Source of the DNA: Roseithermus sacchariphilus
GTDB taxonomy: Bacteria; Bacteroidota; Rhodothermia; Rhodothermales; MEBIC09517
DNA: 64,000 bases
Direction of reading: 5' to 3'
Assembly (NCBI GenBank): GCA_003285105.1
Contig: CP030158.1
Span: 4,698,449 to 4,762,448, forward strand
The notes beneath the pieces were generated by a model. The model worked only from the letters and a program-made list of their open reading frames with translations, was not told where the DNA came from and searched no databases. Position numbers and translations under genes: made by a program. Of this stretch, positions 41,444 to 50,786 are shown piece after piece; position 1 is the stretch's first letter, and the number at the start of each line of letters is the position of its first letter.

Positions 41444-42670
41444 ATGAATTTCTTCGAAGCCATCCGGATGTCCGTCGGGTCGTTGCAGCAGAACAAGCTG
41501 CGGTCCTGGCTGACGCTGCTGGGCATGGTGATCGGCGTCTTCGCCATCATCACCTCGGTGACGGCCGTCAAAGTCATCGACGTCTACTTCCAGGAGCGGG
41601 TCAACTTCCTCGGGTCGGCGACCTTCACCATCACCCGGACGCCGGCGGTCCAGATCAATGACTCGTGGGGGCGCTACCGGAACCGCCGGCCGATCACCTA
41701 CGAGCAGGTGGAGCGGCTGAAGCGCTCGCTCGAGAGCCCGGTGATCGTCAGCGTCCTGGAGGGCTTCCAGCGGGGGTCGGTGCGGTACGGCGAGCGGGAG
41801 ACGGAGCCCAACATCTTCATCCTGGGCACCGACGAGAACTTCCTGGGCAACTACAGCTACGAGCTGGAGCAGGGGCGTTTCCTGTCGAGCCAGGACGTGC
41901 ACTACGCCCGGCCGGTGGTCGTCCTCGGCTCGGCCATCGCCGAGGAGCTGTTTCCCAACGAGACGCCGCTGGGCAAGGTGGTGGAGTTCGACGGCCGGCG
42001 GCTGCAGGTGATCGGCGTGCTCTCGCCGAAGGGGAGCTTCCTCGGCTTCAACCAGGACCAGCGGATGCTCGCCCCGATCACGTACCTGTTCAGCACCTAC
42101 GGCGGCGCGCAGCGGGACCTCAACGTCAGCCTGCGGGCGCCCGGCGTGGAATACCTGCCGGCGGCGATGGACGAGGTCATCAGCCGGATGCGGGTGATCC
42201 GCAAGGTGCCGCCCGGGGAGGACAACGACTTCGAGATCGAGACGAACGACGCCATCCGCAGCGTCTTCGAGAGCTTCACCGGCACGCTGACCATCGGCGG
42301 CGCGCTCATCGGGCTGATTGCCCTGCTGGCGGCCGGCATCGGCATCATGAACATCATGCTCGTCTCCGTCACCGAGCGCACGCGGGAGATCGGCATCCGC
42401 AAGGCCATCGGTGCCAAGCGGCGTGACATCCTGCGGCAGTTCCTGCTCGAAGCGTTCTTCCTGTGCCAGGTTGGCGGCCTCGTCGGGATCCTGCTCGGGG
42501 CGGCCGTCGGCAACGGCGTGGCGCTCTACTTCGACATCAGCGCGGCCTTCCCCTGGGGATGGGCCCTCGCGGCCGTGGTCATGGTCACCGGCGTCTCGTT
42601 CCTCTTCGGCGGCTACCCCGCCTTCAAAGCCGCCCGCCTCGACCCGATCCAGTCGCTGCGCTACGAGTAA
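41444..42670 (+). CDS. ABC transporter permease, MacB/FtsX type (second of pair)
   Basis: The 408-aa paralogue of the preceding permease has the same topology: helix about 17-40, periplasmic MacB domain, three C-terminal helices with G-I-G-I-M-N-I-M-L-V-S-V-T-E-R-T-R-E-I-G-I-R-K-A-I-G-A-K-R and D-P-I-Q-S-L-R-Y-E at the end. It starts 152 bp after the first; the pair likely form a heterodimer. It ends 32 bp before the convergent sensor kinase gene. The ATPase is not in the window. Confidence 0.92.
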   Translation: MNFFEAIRMSVGSLQQNKLRSWLTLLGMVIGVFAIITSVTAVKVIDVYFQERVNFLGSATFTITRTPAVQINDSWGRYRNRRPITYEQVERLKRSLESPVIVSVLEGFQRGSVRYGERETEPNIFILGTDENFLGNYSYELEQGRFLSSQDVHYARPVVVLGSAIAEELFPNETPLGKVVEFDGRRLQVIGVLSPKGSFLGFNQDQRMLAPITYLFSTYGGAQRDLNVSLRAPGVEYLPAAMDEVISRMRVIRKVPPGEDNDFEIETNDAIRSVFESFTGTLTIGGALIGLIALLAAGIGIMNIMLVSVTERTREIGIRKAIGAKRRDILRQFLLEAFFLCQVGGLVGILLGAAVGNGVALYFDISAAFPWGWALAAVVMVTGVSFLFGGYPAFKAARLDPIQSLRYE

Positions 42671-42702
42671 CGATCGGCCGATGCGACCGGCGCGTGGCCG
42701 GG

Positions 42703-45700
42703 TCATTCCTCGGCCAGCGGCAGGCGGATTCGGAAGATCGTCCCGCCCTGCTCCTCCGTCTCGAAGTCGATCTCGCCGTGCAGTTCCTCCACGCTCTTCT
42801 TGACGATGGCCAGGCCGAGCCCCGTGCCGCTGGTCTTCGTCGAAAAGTTCGGTTCGAAGATGCGGCTGCGTAGGTCTGCGGGGATGCCGCTGCCGGTATC
42901 CCGGACGGTGCTGAAGGCCCATCCGGGGCCGTCGGCCGGGCCGTCCGGAGCTTCCCGGCGGGTGACGACGTGCACCGTGCCGGCGGCCCCTTCGGGGATG
43001 GCCTGGAGGGCATTCTTGAGCAGGTTGATGTAGATGCGCCGCAGCTCCTCCCGATCGGCCATCAGCACGAGCGGCTCCGGGTCCAGATCGGTGGTGATGG
43101 CGACGCTCCCCCCTTCTTCCTGCATGAGGGCGACGGCCTCCCGCACGACGGCGTTCAGGTCCACCCGTTCGAGGATCCGCGTGGGCAGGCGGGCAAAGGT
43201 GGAGAAGTCGTTGGCGATCCGGGCGAGCGTGTCGATCTGCTCGATGAGCGTCGTCGTGATGCGGTCGAAGAGTTGATCGAACCGGGCGGTTTCGGCGGAG
43301 GCCCCATCGCCCCGGGCGGTGAGGCTCATGTAGGCCCGGCGCAGGTGCTGGACGGAGAGCTTCATCGGCGTCAGGGGGTTTTTGATCTCGTGGGCGACCT
43401 GCCGGGCCATTTCGCGCCAGGCCAGTTGCCGTTCCTGCCGGGCGAGCCGGCGGCGGCTCTCGGCCAGTTGTTGCTGCATCGTGTTGAAGGTCTGCACCAG
43501 CTCCCCGATCTCGTCGCGGGTGTCCACCGGCAGGCTGTGCTCGAAGCGGCCCCGGGCCACGGCTTCGAGCCCGGCCCGGAGGCGGGCGATGGGTTGCGCC
43601 AGGGCATTGGCCAGCAGCGACGCCGTCAGCATCACGACCACGACCAGCAGCAGCAGCGCGCCGAAGAGGTAGGCCACCGTGCGGGCGTGCTCCTCCTCGA
43701 TGCGCTCCTGTTCCGGCAGCGTGGGCACGGCGATGACGTAGCGTGGCTCGCCCTGCTCGTCCGGCAGCGCCCGGAAGCCGGCGGTATAGGGGAAGCGGCC
43801 CACCTGCTCGCGGGCGACCGTGAAGCGGTACCCTTCGAAGTAGAGCGCGTCGTAGACCTGGATGGGGAGGCGCTCGTCGATGAGCCGCTCGCGCACGAGG
43901 CGGGGGCGGCTGGTGCGGATGAGGTCCCACTGGCGGTACACGTTCAGGTCGAGCCCGACGCGGGCGGCCAGCGAGTCGATGGGGATGCGCTCGAGCACCC
44001 GGTAGGGCATCTCGTCCCCCCGAGCCTCCAGCGCCAGCGTTTCCTCGACCCGTTCCAGGTGCTGCTCCAGCCAGCTCTGGATGGCCTGCTCGCTGTTGGC
44101 CGTGCTCACCTGGAGCCCGACGAACCCGACCACGCCGACCGTGATGATGCCCACGGCGAGGAAGGCATTGAGCACTTTGTCCCGGAACTGCACGCGCGAG
44201 GCCGGGATCAGGCCGGCCCGCCAGCGCGCGTAGCAGCCCCCCAGGTAGAGCGGGAGCGCCAGCAGGAGGCCGGCCACGGTGAGCCGCAGCAGGTAGTACA
44301 GATGGTCGAACAGCGTGACGGCCGGCATCCGCACGGCGAGCACCCGCATCTGCAGGCTCGGACCGCCGGTGGGTCGGTGTTCGGCGGGATCCGTCTGCCG
44401 CTGGTAGTACGTGAAATAGGCCTGGCCCTTGACCGTCTCGGTGAGCCACAGCTCCGGCCGGGTTCGCAGCGCCTCCTGCACGGCCGGATCGAGGCGATAG
44501 CGGCCGAAGCTGCGGCCGAAGCTGCGCGTCAGCACGCCGTTACGGAAGTGGGCCACGGAGAGGTGCCCCTGCAGAGGGCCATACCCGGTGGGCAACAGCA
44601 CCCGGGGGAAGGGGATGCCGCCGCTGCGCAGGAACGGCCGCGGCTCGGCCCGGACCTGCACCCAGCCCAGCGGGGCCCGCACCCCGGCCGGCTGGACGGG
44701 CGCGATCCCGACGTACTGGAGCCGGTCCACCTCGCGCAGCCCCGTCTTCGGCGTCACGAGCAGCCCGGGCGCCCCGACCTCGTCGTACATCTGCGTCAGC
44801 CACGCAAACTCCTGCATGCTGAGCGGATCCAGGGCCGCGTAGTAGACGACCTGTTCGCCCTCGTAATGATGGGCCAGCGGCACGCCGGCGGTGTCGTGCA
44901 CGGTGAGCGTGACGTCGTAGGTCCCGAGGGAGGAGATGAGGGACCCGCGCAGCAGCTCCGCGGCAGCGCGTTGCATGCGGGCGACCCGCCCGGGGCCGGG
45001 GGGCTGCGCCAGCGCCTCCTGGATCGCCGGCTCGTCCGCCGCGTCTTCGAGCAGCTCCATCACGGCAAACTCGGCCCAGGGGTCCCGCCCGCCCTCGACG
45101 GCCGCGGCGGCGTCGAGCATCTGAGCGCGTCGCCGGGCGTCGATGCCGGCGTAGAGCAGCCCGTAGAGCAGCCCGGTCAGCAGGAAGACGGCCAGGAGCA
45201 CGTTGCGCAGCGTGAGCAGTCCGAGGACGTGGCCCTGCTTGACCAGGCTCCATCCGGCCAGCCCGAGGGCGGCGGCCAGGCACAGCAGCATCGCCGGCCA
45301 GGGCACCACCCCCTCCAGGCCGAACCCGGCATCGAGCCCGGCACGCAGGAGGACCACCACGGCCAGCCCCAGCCCCACCCCGACCGCCCCGCGCAGGGCC
45401 CTGCGTCCGCGCAGCCGGCTCCCCCCGCCTCCACGCCCACCGACCAGCCCGGCGACGATCCAGACGCCACCGACGGCCAGCATCAGCAGCGCCGCCGTCA
45501 GCAGCAGCAGCGCCCCGAAGACGACCAGCACCAGCCGCTCGGGCAGGAGCCCCGTCCGCGCGAAATAGTCGAGCGTGCTGTCCAGAATCGCATGGCGGGT
45601 CACGAGGGCCAGCCCATAGATCAGCCCCACGATGACGGCGACGACGAGCCCGCCCGAGCCGAGCACCCGAAGCGGGGCGCCCCGGGATCCCGAGATCGGA

Positions 45701-47018
45701 GCGGCAGCCGGGCGGGCGCGCCGGTGCACCGCGTAGTTCCGGAACAGCCCCGCGAGGTTCAACAGCGCCACGGCGAACAGCACCGCAAAGACGGCCGTCA
45801 GCAACAGATCGCCGGTGGACCGCATCAGCCCGCCGCCGAAGGTCGAGGCCAGGTGCGTCGGGTCGTAGAGCGGAGCCAGCGGCAGCTTGCCGCGCTGCCA
45901 GCGGTTGGGCACGTCCAGCGCGACGAAGGCGTAGCGCACCCCCCACCAGGCCAGGCCGGCGAGCAGGAAGTGCCCCAGGGTCCGGCGTAGGAGCGGCTCG
46001 ACGGAGGGATCGGTCGGGGCCTCGTTGGAAGCTCCGCTGGAGGCCCCGCTGGAGGCCCCGTTGGAAGCTCCGCTGGAGGCCCCGTTGGAGGCCTCGTTGG
46101 AAGCTCTGCCGGGGGCCGTACCGGCTTCCAGGGCCTGCACCGCCCGCCGCGCCGTGTGGTAGGTCTGCCGGTAGCCGGTCCAGATCCCGAGCATGACCCA
46201 GCCGAGCAGCAGCATCGCCCAGAAGGCCATAACCTGCTCGTAGCGGGTCCGGGTGGCCTCCAGGATGCGTTCCGCATCGGGCGGCTGGATGCGCACGCGG
46301 GCCAGCACCGTACCGTCGCGGCCCTGCAGCACCCGCACCCCCTGCGTCGGCGGCACCTCGCCCGTCACGTCGGGTGCCAGATCGACCTGCACGTTCAGCC
46401 CGGTGGCGCGGCTCCAGAGGTCGCCCAGGCTGTAGTGACGGAGGTACTGGTTCTGTTCCGAGACCCGCTGATAGACGAGCCGCAGGGCCCGGATGCCGCC
46501 CAGCACCTGCCCCCCTCGCGGATGGGCCACCAGACGACCAGCGCAGCCCGCCAGTCGGCATCGCGGACGACGGTGGTCTGGGGCGTCTCCAGGAAGCGGG
46601 GCGTGTTGATCGCCTCGTCGGCCGGCATGCTGAAGCCGTGCCAGGCCAGCAACTGCGGCGACGGGTCGTAGAGCTCCACGGAGATCCGTTCCGGCACCCG
46701 GAGCGCGGCGAAGACGTCCACCAGCAGCCCATCCGTGGCGGCGCCCTCGTCCCGGCGTGCCCGCAACGCCCGGCGGATCCGCTCGTCGGCTGCCCATCGC
46801 CGGGCGACCTGCACCAGCTCCGCTTCCATACGGACGAAGTCCGCTTCGACGGCATCCAGGGCCTCGCCCACGAGGGCGGCCTGCCGGGCTTCGAGGCCGG
46901 CCGCCACCCGGCTCACCTGTACGTGCCGCAGCCACCAGGTCAGCGGCAGCAACAGCACGAGCACGAGCAGGATGCCCCGGTATGCGGGCCGCCGATGATA
47001 TGGGATCGGGCTGGTCAT
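42703..47018 (-). CDS. giant multi-membrane sensor histidine kinase (NtrY-like), frameshifted
   Basis: Two overlapping frames together encode one kinase of about 1438 aa. The first frame (from ATG 47018) gives M-T-S-P-I-P-Y through W-W-P-I-R-E-G-G. The second continues Q-V-L-G-G-I-R-A-L and runs to 42703. They meet at a run of six C (46510-46515); a seventh would restore the frame. The intact protein would have an N-terminal sensor, a Ser/Asn/Gly/Ala repeat, about a dozen membrane helices, a second periplasmic region, HAMP (about 1130-1185), the H-box V-A-H-E-I-K-N-P-L-T (His about 1210) and a complete HATPase (N-L-L-K-N-A-L-Q-A, D-T-G-S-G-I-P, G-T-G-L-G-L). No partner regulator is adjacent. 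The frameshift may be biological or an assembly error. Confidence 0.85.
46019..46110 (-). repeat. in-frame 12-bp repeats encoding A-S-[S/N]-[G/E]
   Basis: About seven copies of a degenerate 12-bp unit encode a run of A-S-N-G/A-S-S-G tetrapeptides between the second membrane helix and the next one in the giant kinase. Units are multiples of three, so gain or loss would change linker length without breaking the frame. Confidence 0.75.
46510..46515. other. homopolymer at the frameshift point (six C)
   Basis: Six cytosines (six G in the gene's sense) lie between codons R-E-G and G-Q-V in the kinase. Seven would keep one continuous reading frame; six sends translation into a frame with about 40 more residues and a stop. 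Such runs are prone both to replication slippage and to sequencing error. Confidence 0.8.
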
Positions 47019-47069
47019 GATCGTCCCGCCCTCGCACCGCCGGCACGCGTCACCGGCGGGGGCGGGGCC

Positions 47070-47534
47070 TCACCGTCGGGCTCGCTGGTTGATACGAATG
47101 CTGCGTAGCGCCCAGGTGCCCGCCCGTTCCTGCAACCGCACGTAGATCCGAAACGGCTCGGCGCCGTCCCCGTGCCAGTACGTCCCCACCGCAAACCAGT
47201 CGGGGCCGTTGCGGGACACCTCTTCGAAGACGAAGCGCCGCGGGGGGAAGTCCCGAAAGAACGTGCGCAGGACGAGCTGGGCCTGTGCCTCGCTGTAGAG
47301 CATGTTGGCGCCGAAGAGCGCGATCTCGATGCGGTCCGCAGCCCGGCGCATGATCCCCTGCTCCGCGCCGCGCGCAAAGGCCGCCTCGATCTCCCGCAGC
47401 ACCTGCTCGCCCGAAGGCTGCGCCCGGACCTCCCCGGGCGTCCACACCGCCAGGGGCCATACCCCCACGAGGCCGAGCATCAGCAGGTACGCGCGTACCT
47501 GCCGTCTGAAACCAACCGCTGAGCCATGCTGCAT
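47070..47534 (-). CDS. DUF4783 secreted protein
   Basis: The 154-aa protein has a signal peptide (about 1-32, ending V-R-A-Q) and a small SnoaL-like domain. It contains I-E-A-A-F-A-R-G, the D-R-I-E-I-A-L-F segment, M-L-Y-S-E-A-Q-A-Q-L-V-L-R-T-F-F-R-D-F-P-P and Y-W-H-G-D-G-A-E-P-F-R-I-Y-V-R-L. This is the DUF4783 pattern, of unknown function. It lies 51 bp upstream of the giant kinase on the same strand and is probably co-transcribed, so it could be an accessory periplasmic factor. Confidence 0.85.
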   Translation of the reverse strand: MQHGSAVGFRRQVRAYLLMLGLVGVWPLAVWTPGEVRAQPSGEQVLREIEAAFARGAEQGIMRRAADRIEIALFGANMLYSEAQAQLVLRTFFRDFPPRRFVFEEVSRNGPDWFAVGTYWHGDGAEPFRIYVRLQERAGTWALRSIRINQRARR

Positions 47535-47953
47535 GGGCCTCGTTCCTGCGCCGCCGGCGCTCGATCGTGTGTGCCGCCACCTGCCCTGCAAAATACAATC
47601 CACCCGCAGAAAAACAGCACCCCGCCGGCGGGCTGTCATCCCGGCTGGACAGCACCGGCGTCCCCGGTGTACGCCGCCGGGGACGTCGCAGATCGACGCA
47701 ACGGTTAAGTCCTCGGCACCCGGGCCGATAGAAAAGGGCGGCAGCCCACTCGCTCCGCCGGATGCTCAGGAGAAACGCCTCCGGGGCCAGGGGCTGCCGG
47801 TATCGTGTAGTCCTCGGCAGAACCGCTCCCATGCCGGGTATCAGGCGCGGTCCGGCGGGGCCTGAAACGGGCCCCGCCACCGTGCTTTTCGCCGGTCGGC
47901 GGCCTGCCGCGCCCGCTCCAGACGCGGGCGATCATCTCTAGTCCCCCTTGCTC
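47535..47953. other. 419-bp divergent intergenic region with a strong hairpin
   Basis: The spacer lies between the DUF4783 gene and the large lipoprotein gene. It has a perfect 9-bp inverted repeat (GGCGGGGCC at 47854-47862, GGCCCCGCC at 47870-47878, 7-nt loop). The hairpin is followed on the plus strand by TTTT about eight bases later. I could not match the region to a known riboswitch or small RNA. Coding signal in any frame is weak. Confidence 0.5.
47854..47878 (+). terminator. hairpin, terminator- or attenuator-like
   Basis: The stem has 9 bp of almost all G:C pairs and a TGAAACG loop. No gene ends here, so if it terminates transcription it would act on a leader RNA or small RNA before the gene at 47954. 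The U-run is poor and displaced, which lowers confidence. Confidence 0.3.
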
Positions 47954-50719
47954 ATGATGCGCTCGTGGTACGAACGTCCCCCCGGCCTGCTGCTCCTCAC
48001 CGTCGGGATCGTGTTGCTCTTCAGCCGCTGCGACCTCCCGACCCAGGCGCCGGACTTCTCCTTCACGACGGGCGTGCGCACCCCCGTCATCTTTGACCAG
48101 ACCTTCGTCTTCATCGGCCCGGGCGAGGAGGGGATCGAGGCGCTGATCGATACGACGTCGGCCACGTTCGACTCGCTCTTCACCGTCGACCCGGCCGACC
48201 AGTCCCTCTACATCGTGGAGGAGGTGGACGACTTCGACCTGGGCGACCTCGACGGGGTGCTGCCGGAGGTGGACCTGAGCCCGGTCAGCGTGGAGGTGGA
48301 CCTGGGGGACCTGACCGATCAGCAGTTCGACACGAGCTTCGAAACCGAACTGGGCGTCTTCGAAAATCCCGGTCAGGCCCTCCCGACGGCCCCGCTGGCC
48401 GTGCAGGGCGGCGCGGCCGTCGTCACCATCCCGGCCGACCAGATCTTCCCCGCCCCGGAGTTCGACCTGATCGAAACCGATCGCACCAGCACCCCGCAGG
48501 AGATCGTCCTGACGGGGGATGCCGACGGCGTCAACGCCTTCCGCTTCGTGCTGACCAACGGCCTGGACGTGCCGCTGACGGACGGGACCGGCAACCCCTC
48601 CGCCCCGCCGCTGATCATCCTGGAGCGGGGCGACGGCACCGAGATCGCCCGCGGCCGGTTCGACCGGGTGCCCGCGCCCGGCGCCTCGGCCGAGGCCCGC
48701 GTCAGCGTGGCCGGGCAGACGATGGCCGGCGACCTGGCCTACCGCTTCGACATCAGCACGCCCGACGGCTTCGCCCCCATCGAGAACAACCCGGAACGCG
48801 TCACCGTGGCCTCCGAGCTGGAGCCGCTGCGCTATTCGGAAACCGTGCTGTCCAGCATCCCGGCGCAGGACGACATCGACGCCTCGCAGTCGGAAATCAA
48901 CCTCGCCGGGGAGGTCGACTTCAGCGGGATCGTGGCTTCCTCGGGGCAGATCACCATCACCATCACGAACAACCTCCCCATCCCGGTCCGCATCGACGAC
49001 CTGATCCTCCGCAACCTGGACGCGGTGGACACTTACCCGGCCGATCACGTGCTGCTGCAGACGCAGCTCGCCGGAGAGATCGCGCCCGGAGCCACGGCGG
49101 CGTTGCCCGTGGAGCTGGGGCAGACCGGCATCGCCCCCCGGCTGGCCGTCGAAACCCGCGCCTCCAGCGACGGCCTCGCCGGAACCGCCCGGCTGCGAGC
49201 CTCCGACGGGCTCGACGTCGCCGTCAGCGGGGACGTGCAGGTGGAGCGCCTCTTCTTCCGCCCGGGAGAGGAATCCTTCCTCCAGAGCGGCACCATCGAC
49301 CTGGACGTCGAGGACGTTTCGTTCACGCCGGGGGTGGATTTCATCGAACTCAAACAGGGCACGCTCCGCATCGAGGAGCTCGTCAACGAACTGGACCTGA
49401 CGCTGAGCACCCTGCAGATCAGCCTGCCCTCCTTCCGCGTGCCTCCCTACGGCCCCGGAGATTCGCTCGTGATCCGCTTCGAGGGCCTCTCCGAGGAGCC
49501 GGGCGCGTACAAGTTCCAGGGCATCGCGGCCAAGAGCACCCTCCGCGACCTCGCCATCGACCTGTCCGACCTCCGCATCTACCCGGACGGAAATCAGCTG
49601 CCCTACCACGTCTCGGCGCTCAGCCAGGCGGCCAGCAAGACGAGCGAGCTGAACGTCACCGACCGGATCCGTGCCTCCATCGGTGTGCGCGACCTCCAGC
49701 TGCGGCACGTGGCGGCCTCGGTCGAGCCCTTCTCGGTGAGCATGACGGAGGATGCCGACGGCGACGGCCGCCTGGAGTTGCTCTCGGAGGACGAAGCCGT
49801 GGTGGCGTCGTTCGGCGACTTCAGCGAGCTGAGCCGCCGCCTCGACGGGCTGCAACTCGCCGGCAGCGCACTCACCTTCAGCCTGACGACGAACCTGACG
49901 GCGGACCTGGACGTCTATGGCGCCATCGTGGGCACCACGGCCGACGGCGAGCGCGTCTTCCTCAGCGGCCGGGGCGACTATGCCGTGGCCCCGTCCGACT
50001 CCCTTGTCGGCCGGTTCACCCTCGGCGGCGTGCCCCTGCAGGCCGAGCAGCTCATCCGCTTCCGCCTCTCCGGCGCCGACGGCCCGGACCAGCCGCGGAC
50101 GAACACCATCGTCCTCGACGGCGACAACTCGACGGTGGACGCCTTCATCAGCAAGCTGCCGGAGAACCTGCGCTTCGTCGGCAAGGCCGTCGTCGCCTCG
50201 AACGGCCGCGTGGAGTTGCGCGAGCCCTTCGAGCTGGATGCGGCGATCCACGCCAACATCCCGCTCAACATCGGCGGCCGCTTTACGGTGGTCGATACGG
50301 TGGAGGCTGACCTGAGCGACCTGGCCGACCTGACCCGCCCGGACGAGACGGTATCGCTGGAGCAGGCGACGTTGCGCGTCTCCTATGACAACGGCATCCC
50401 CCTCGGGATCAGCGCGCAGATGGACGTGCTGGGGCCGCAGGGCGACGTGCTGCTGACGCTGCCGAACACCGAGGACGGGGTGCTCCGCCTCGCCGCGGCG
50501 CCGACCGACGAGGCCGGCCTGGCGACGGACCCGGCCGCCGGCGAGATCGAGTTCCCCGTCAGCCGGGACGACCTCCGCACGCTGGCCGAGGGCGAGCGCA
50601 TCCAGCTCCGTCTGACGGTCCAGCCCTCCGGGGATGAGGTGGCCCGGTTGCGGGCCACGGACCGCCTCCGCATCGCGCTGAAGGGGGACATCCGACTGAA
50701 CGTGCAGGCCGGGCAGTAG
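47954..50719 (+). CDS. large secreted/lipoprotein with repeated beta domains
   Basis: The 921-aa protein has a hydrophobic leader (about 12-27) ending L-F-S-R-C, a non-standard lipobox. The mature part is almost entirely beta-rich, acidic and without cysteine, with domains such as I-T-I-T-I-T-N-N-L-P-I-P-V and repeated L-D-L-x-D stretches. I do not recognise a named family. It is followed after 67 bp by an outer-membrane barrel gene, a pairing common in Bacteroidota where the barrel may help export or dock the large surface protein. The first of two adjacent ATGs is used. Confidence 0.8.
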   Translation: MMRSWYERPPGLLLLTVGIVLLFSRCDLPTQAPDFSFTTGVRTPVIFDQTFVFIGPGEEGIEALIDTTSATFDSLFTVDPADQSLYIVEEVDDFDLGDLDGVLPEVDLSPVSVEVDLGDLTDQQFDTSFETELGVFENPGQALPTAPLAVQGGAAVVTIPADQIFPAPEFDLIETDRTSTPQEIVLTGDADGVNAFRFVLTNGLDVPLTDGTGNPSAPPLIILERGDGTEIARGRFDRVPAPGASAEARVSVAGQTMAGDLAYRFDISTPDGFAPIENNPERVTVASELEPLRYSETVLSSIPAQDDIDASQSEINLAGEVDFSGIVASSGQITITITNNLPIPVRIDDLILRNLDAVDTYPADHVLLQTQLAGEIAPGATAALPVELGQTGIAPRLAVETRASSDGLAGTARLRASDGLDVAVSGDVQVERLFFRPGEESFLQSGTIDLDVEDVSFTPGVDFIELKQGTLRIEELVNELDLTLSTLQISLPSFRVPPYGPGDSLVIRFEGLSEEPGAYKFQGIAAKSTLRDLAIDLSDLRIYPDGNQLPYHVSALSQAASKTSELNVTDRIRASIGVRDLQLRHVAASVEPFSVSMTEDADGDGRLELLSEDEAVVASFGDFSELSRRLDGLQLAGSALTFSLTTNLTADLDVYGAIVGTTADGERVFLSGRGDYAVAPSDSLVGRFTLGGVPLQAEQLIRFRLSGADGPDQPRTNTIVLDGDNSTVDAFISKLPENLRFVGKAVVASNGRVELREPFELDAAIHANIPLNIGGRFTVVDTVEADLSDLADLTRPDETVSLEQATLRVSYDNGIPLGISAQMDVLGPQGDVLLTLPNTEDGVLRLAAAPTDEAGLATDPAAGEIEFPVSRDDLRTLAEGERIQLRLTVQPSGDEVARLRATDRLRIALKGDIRLNVQAGQ

Positions 50720-50786
50720 CACGGCGCGTCGGGTCACGGTCGGCCGACACTTCCGGACTCGACGTTTCCACCAAGCTTCCCGTACC

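Noticed and set aside
47050-47880. Extension of the DUF4783 gene or a new minus-strand gene into the spacer
   Set aside because: The frame upstream of 47534 has no conserved motif, and the signal peptide starts cleanly at 47534.
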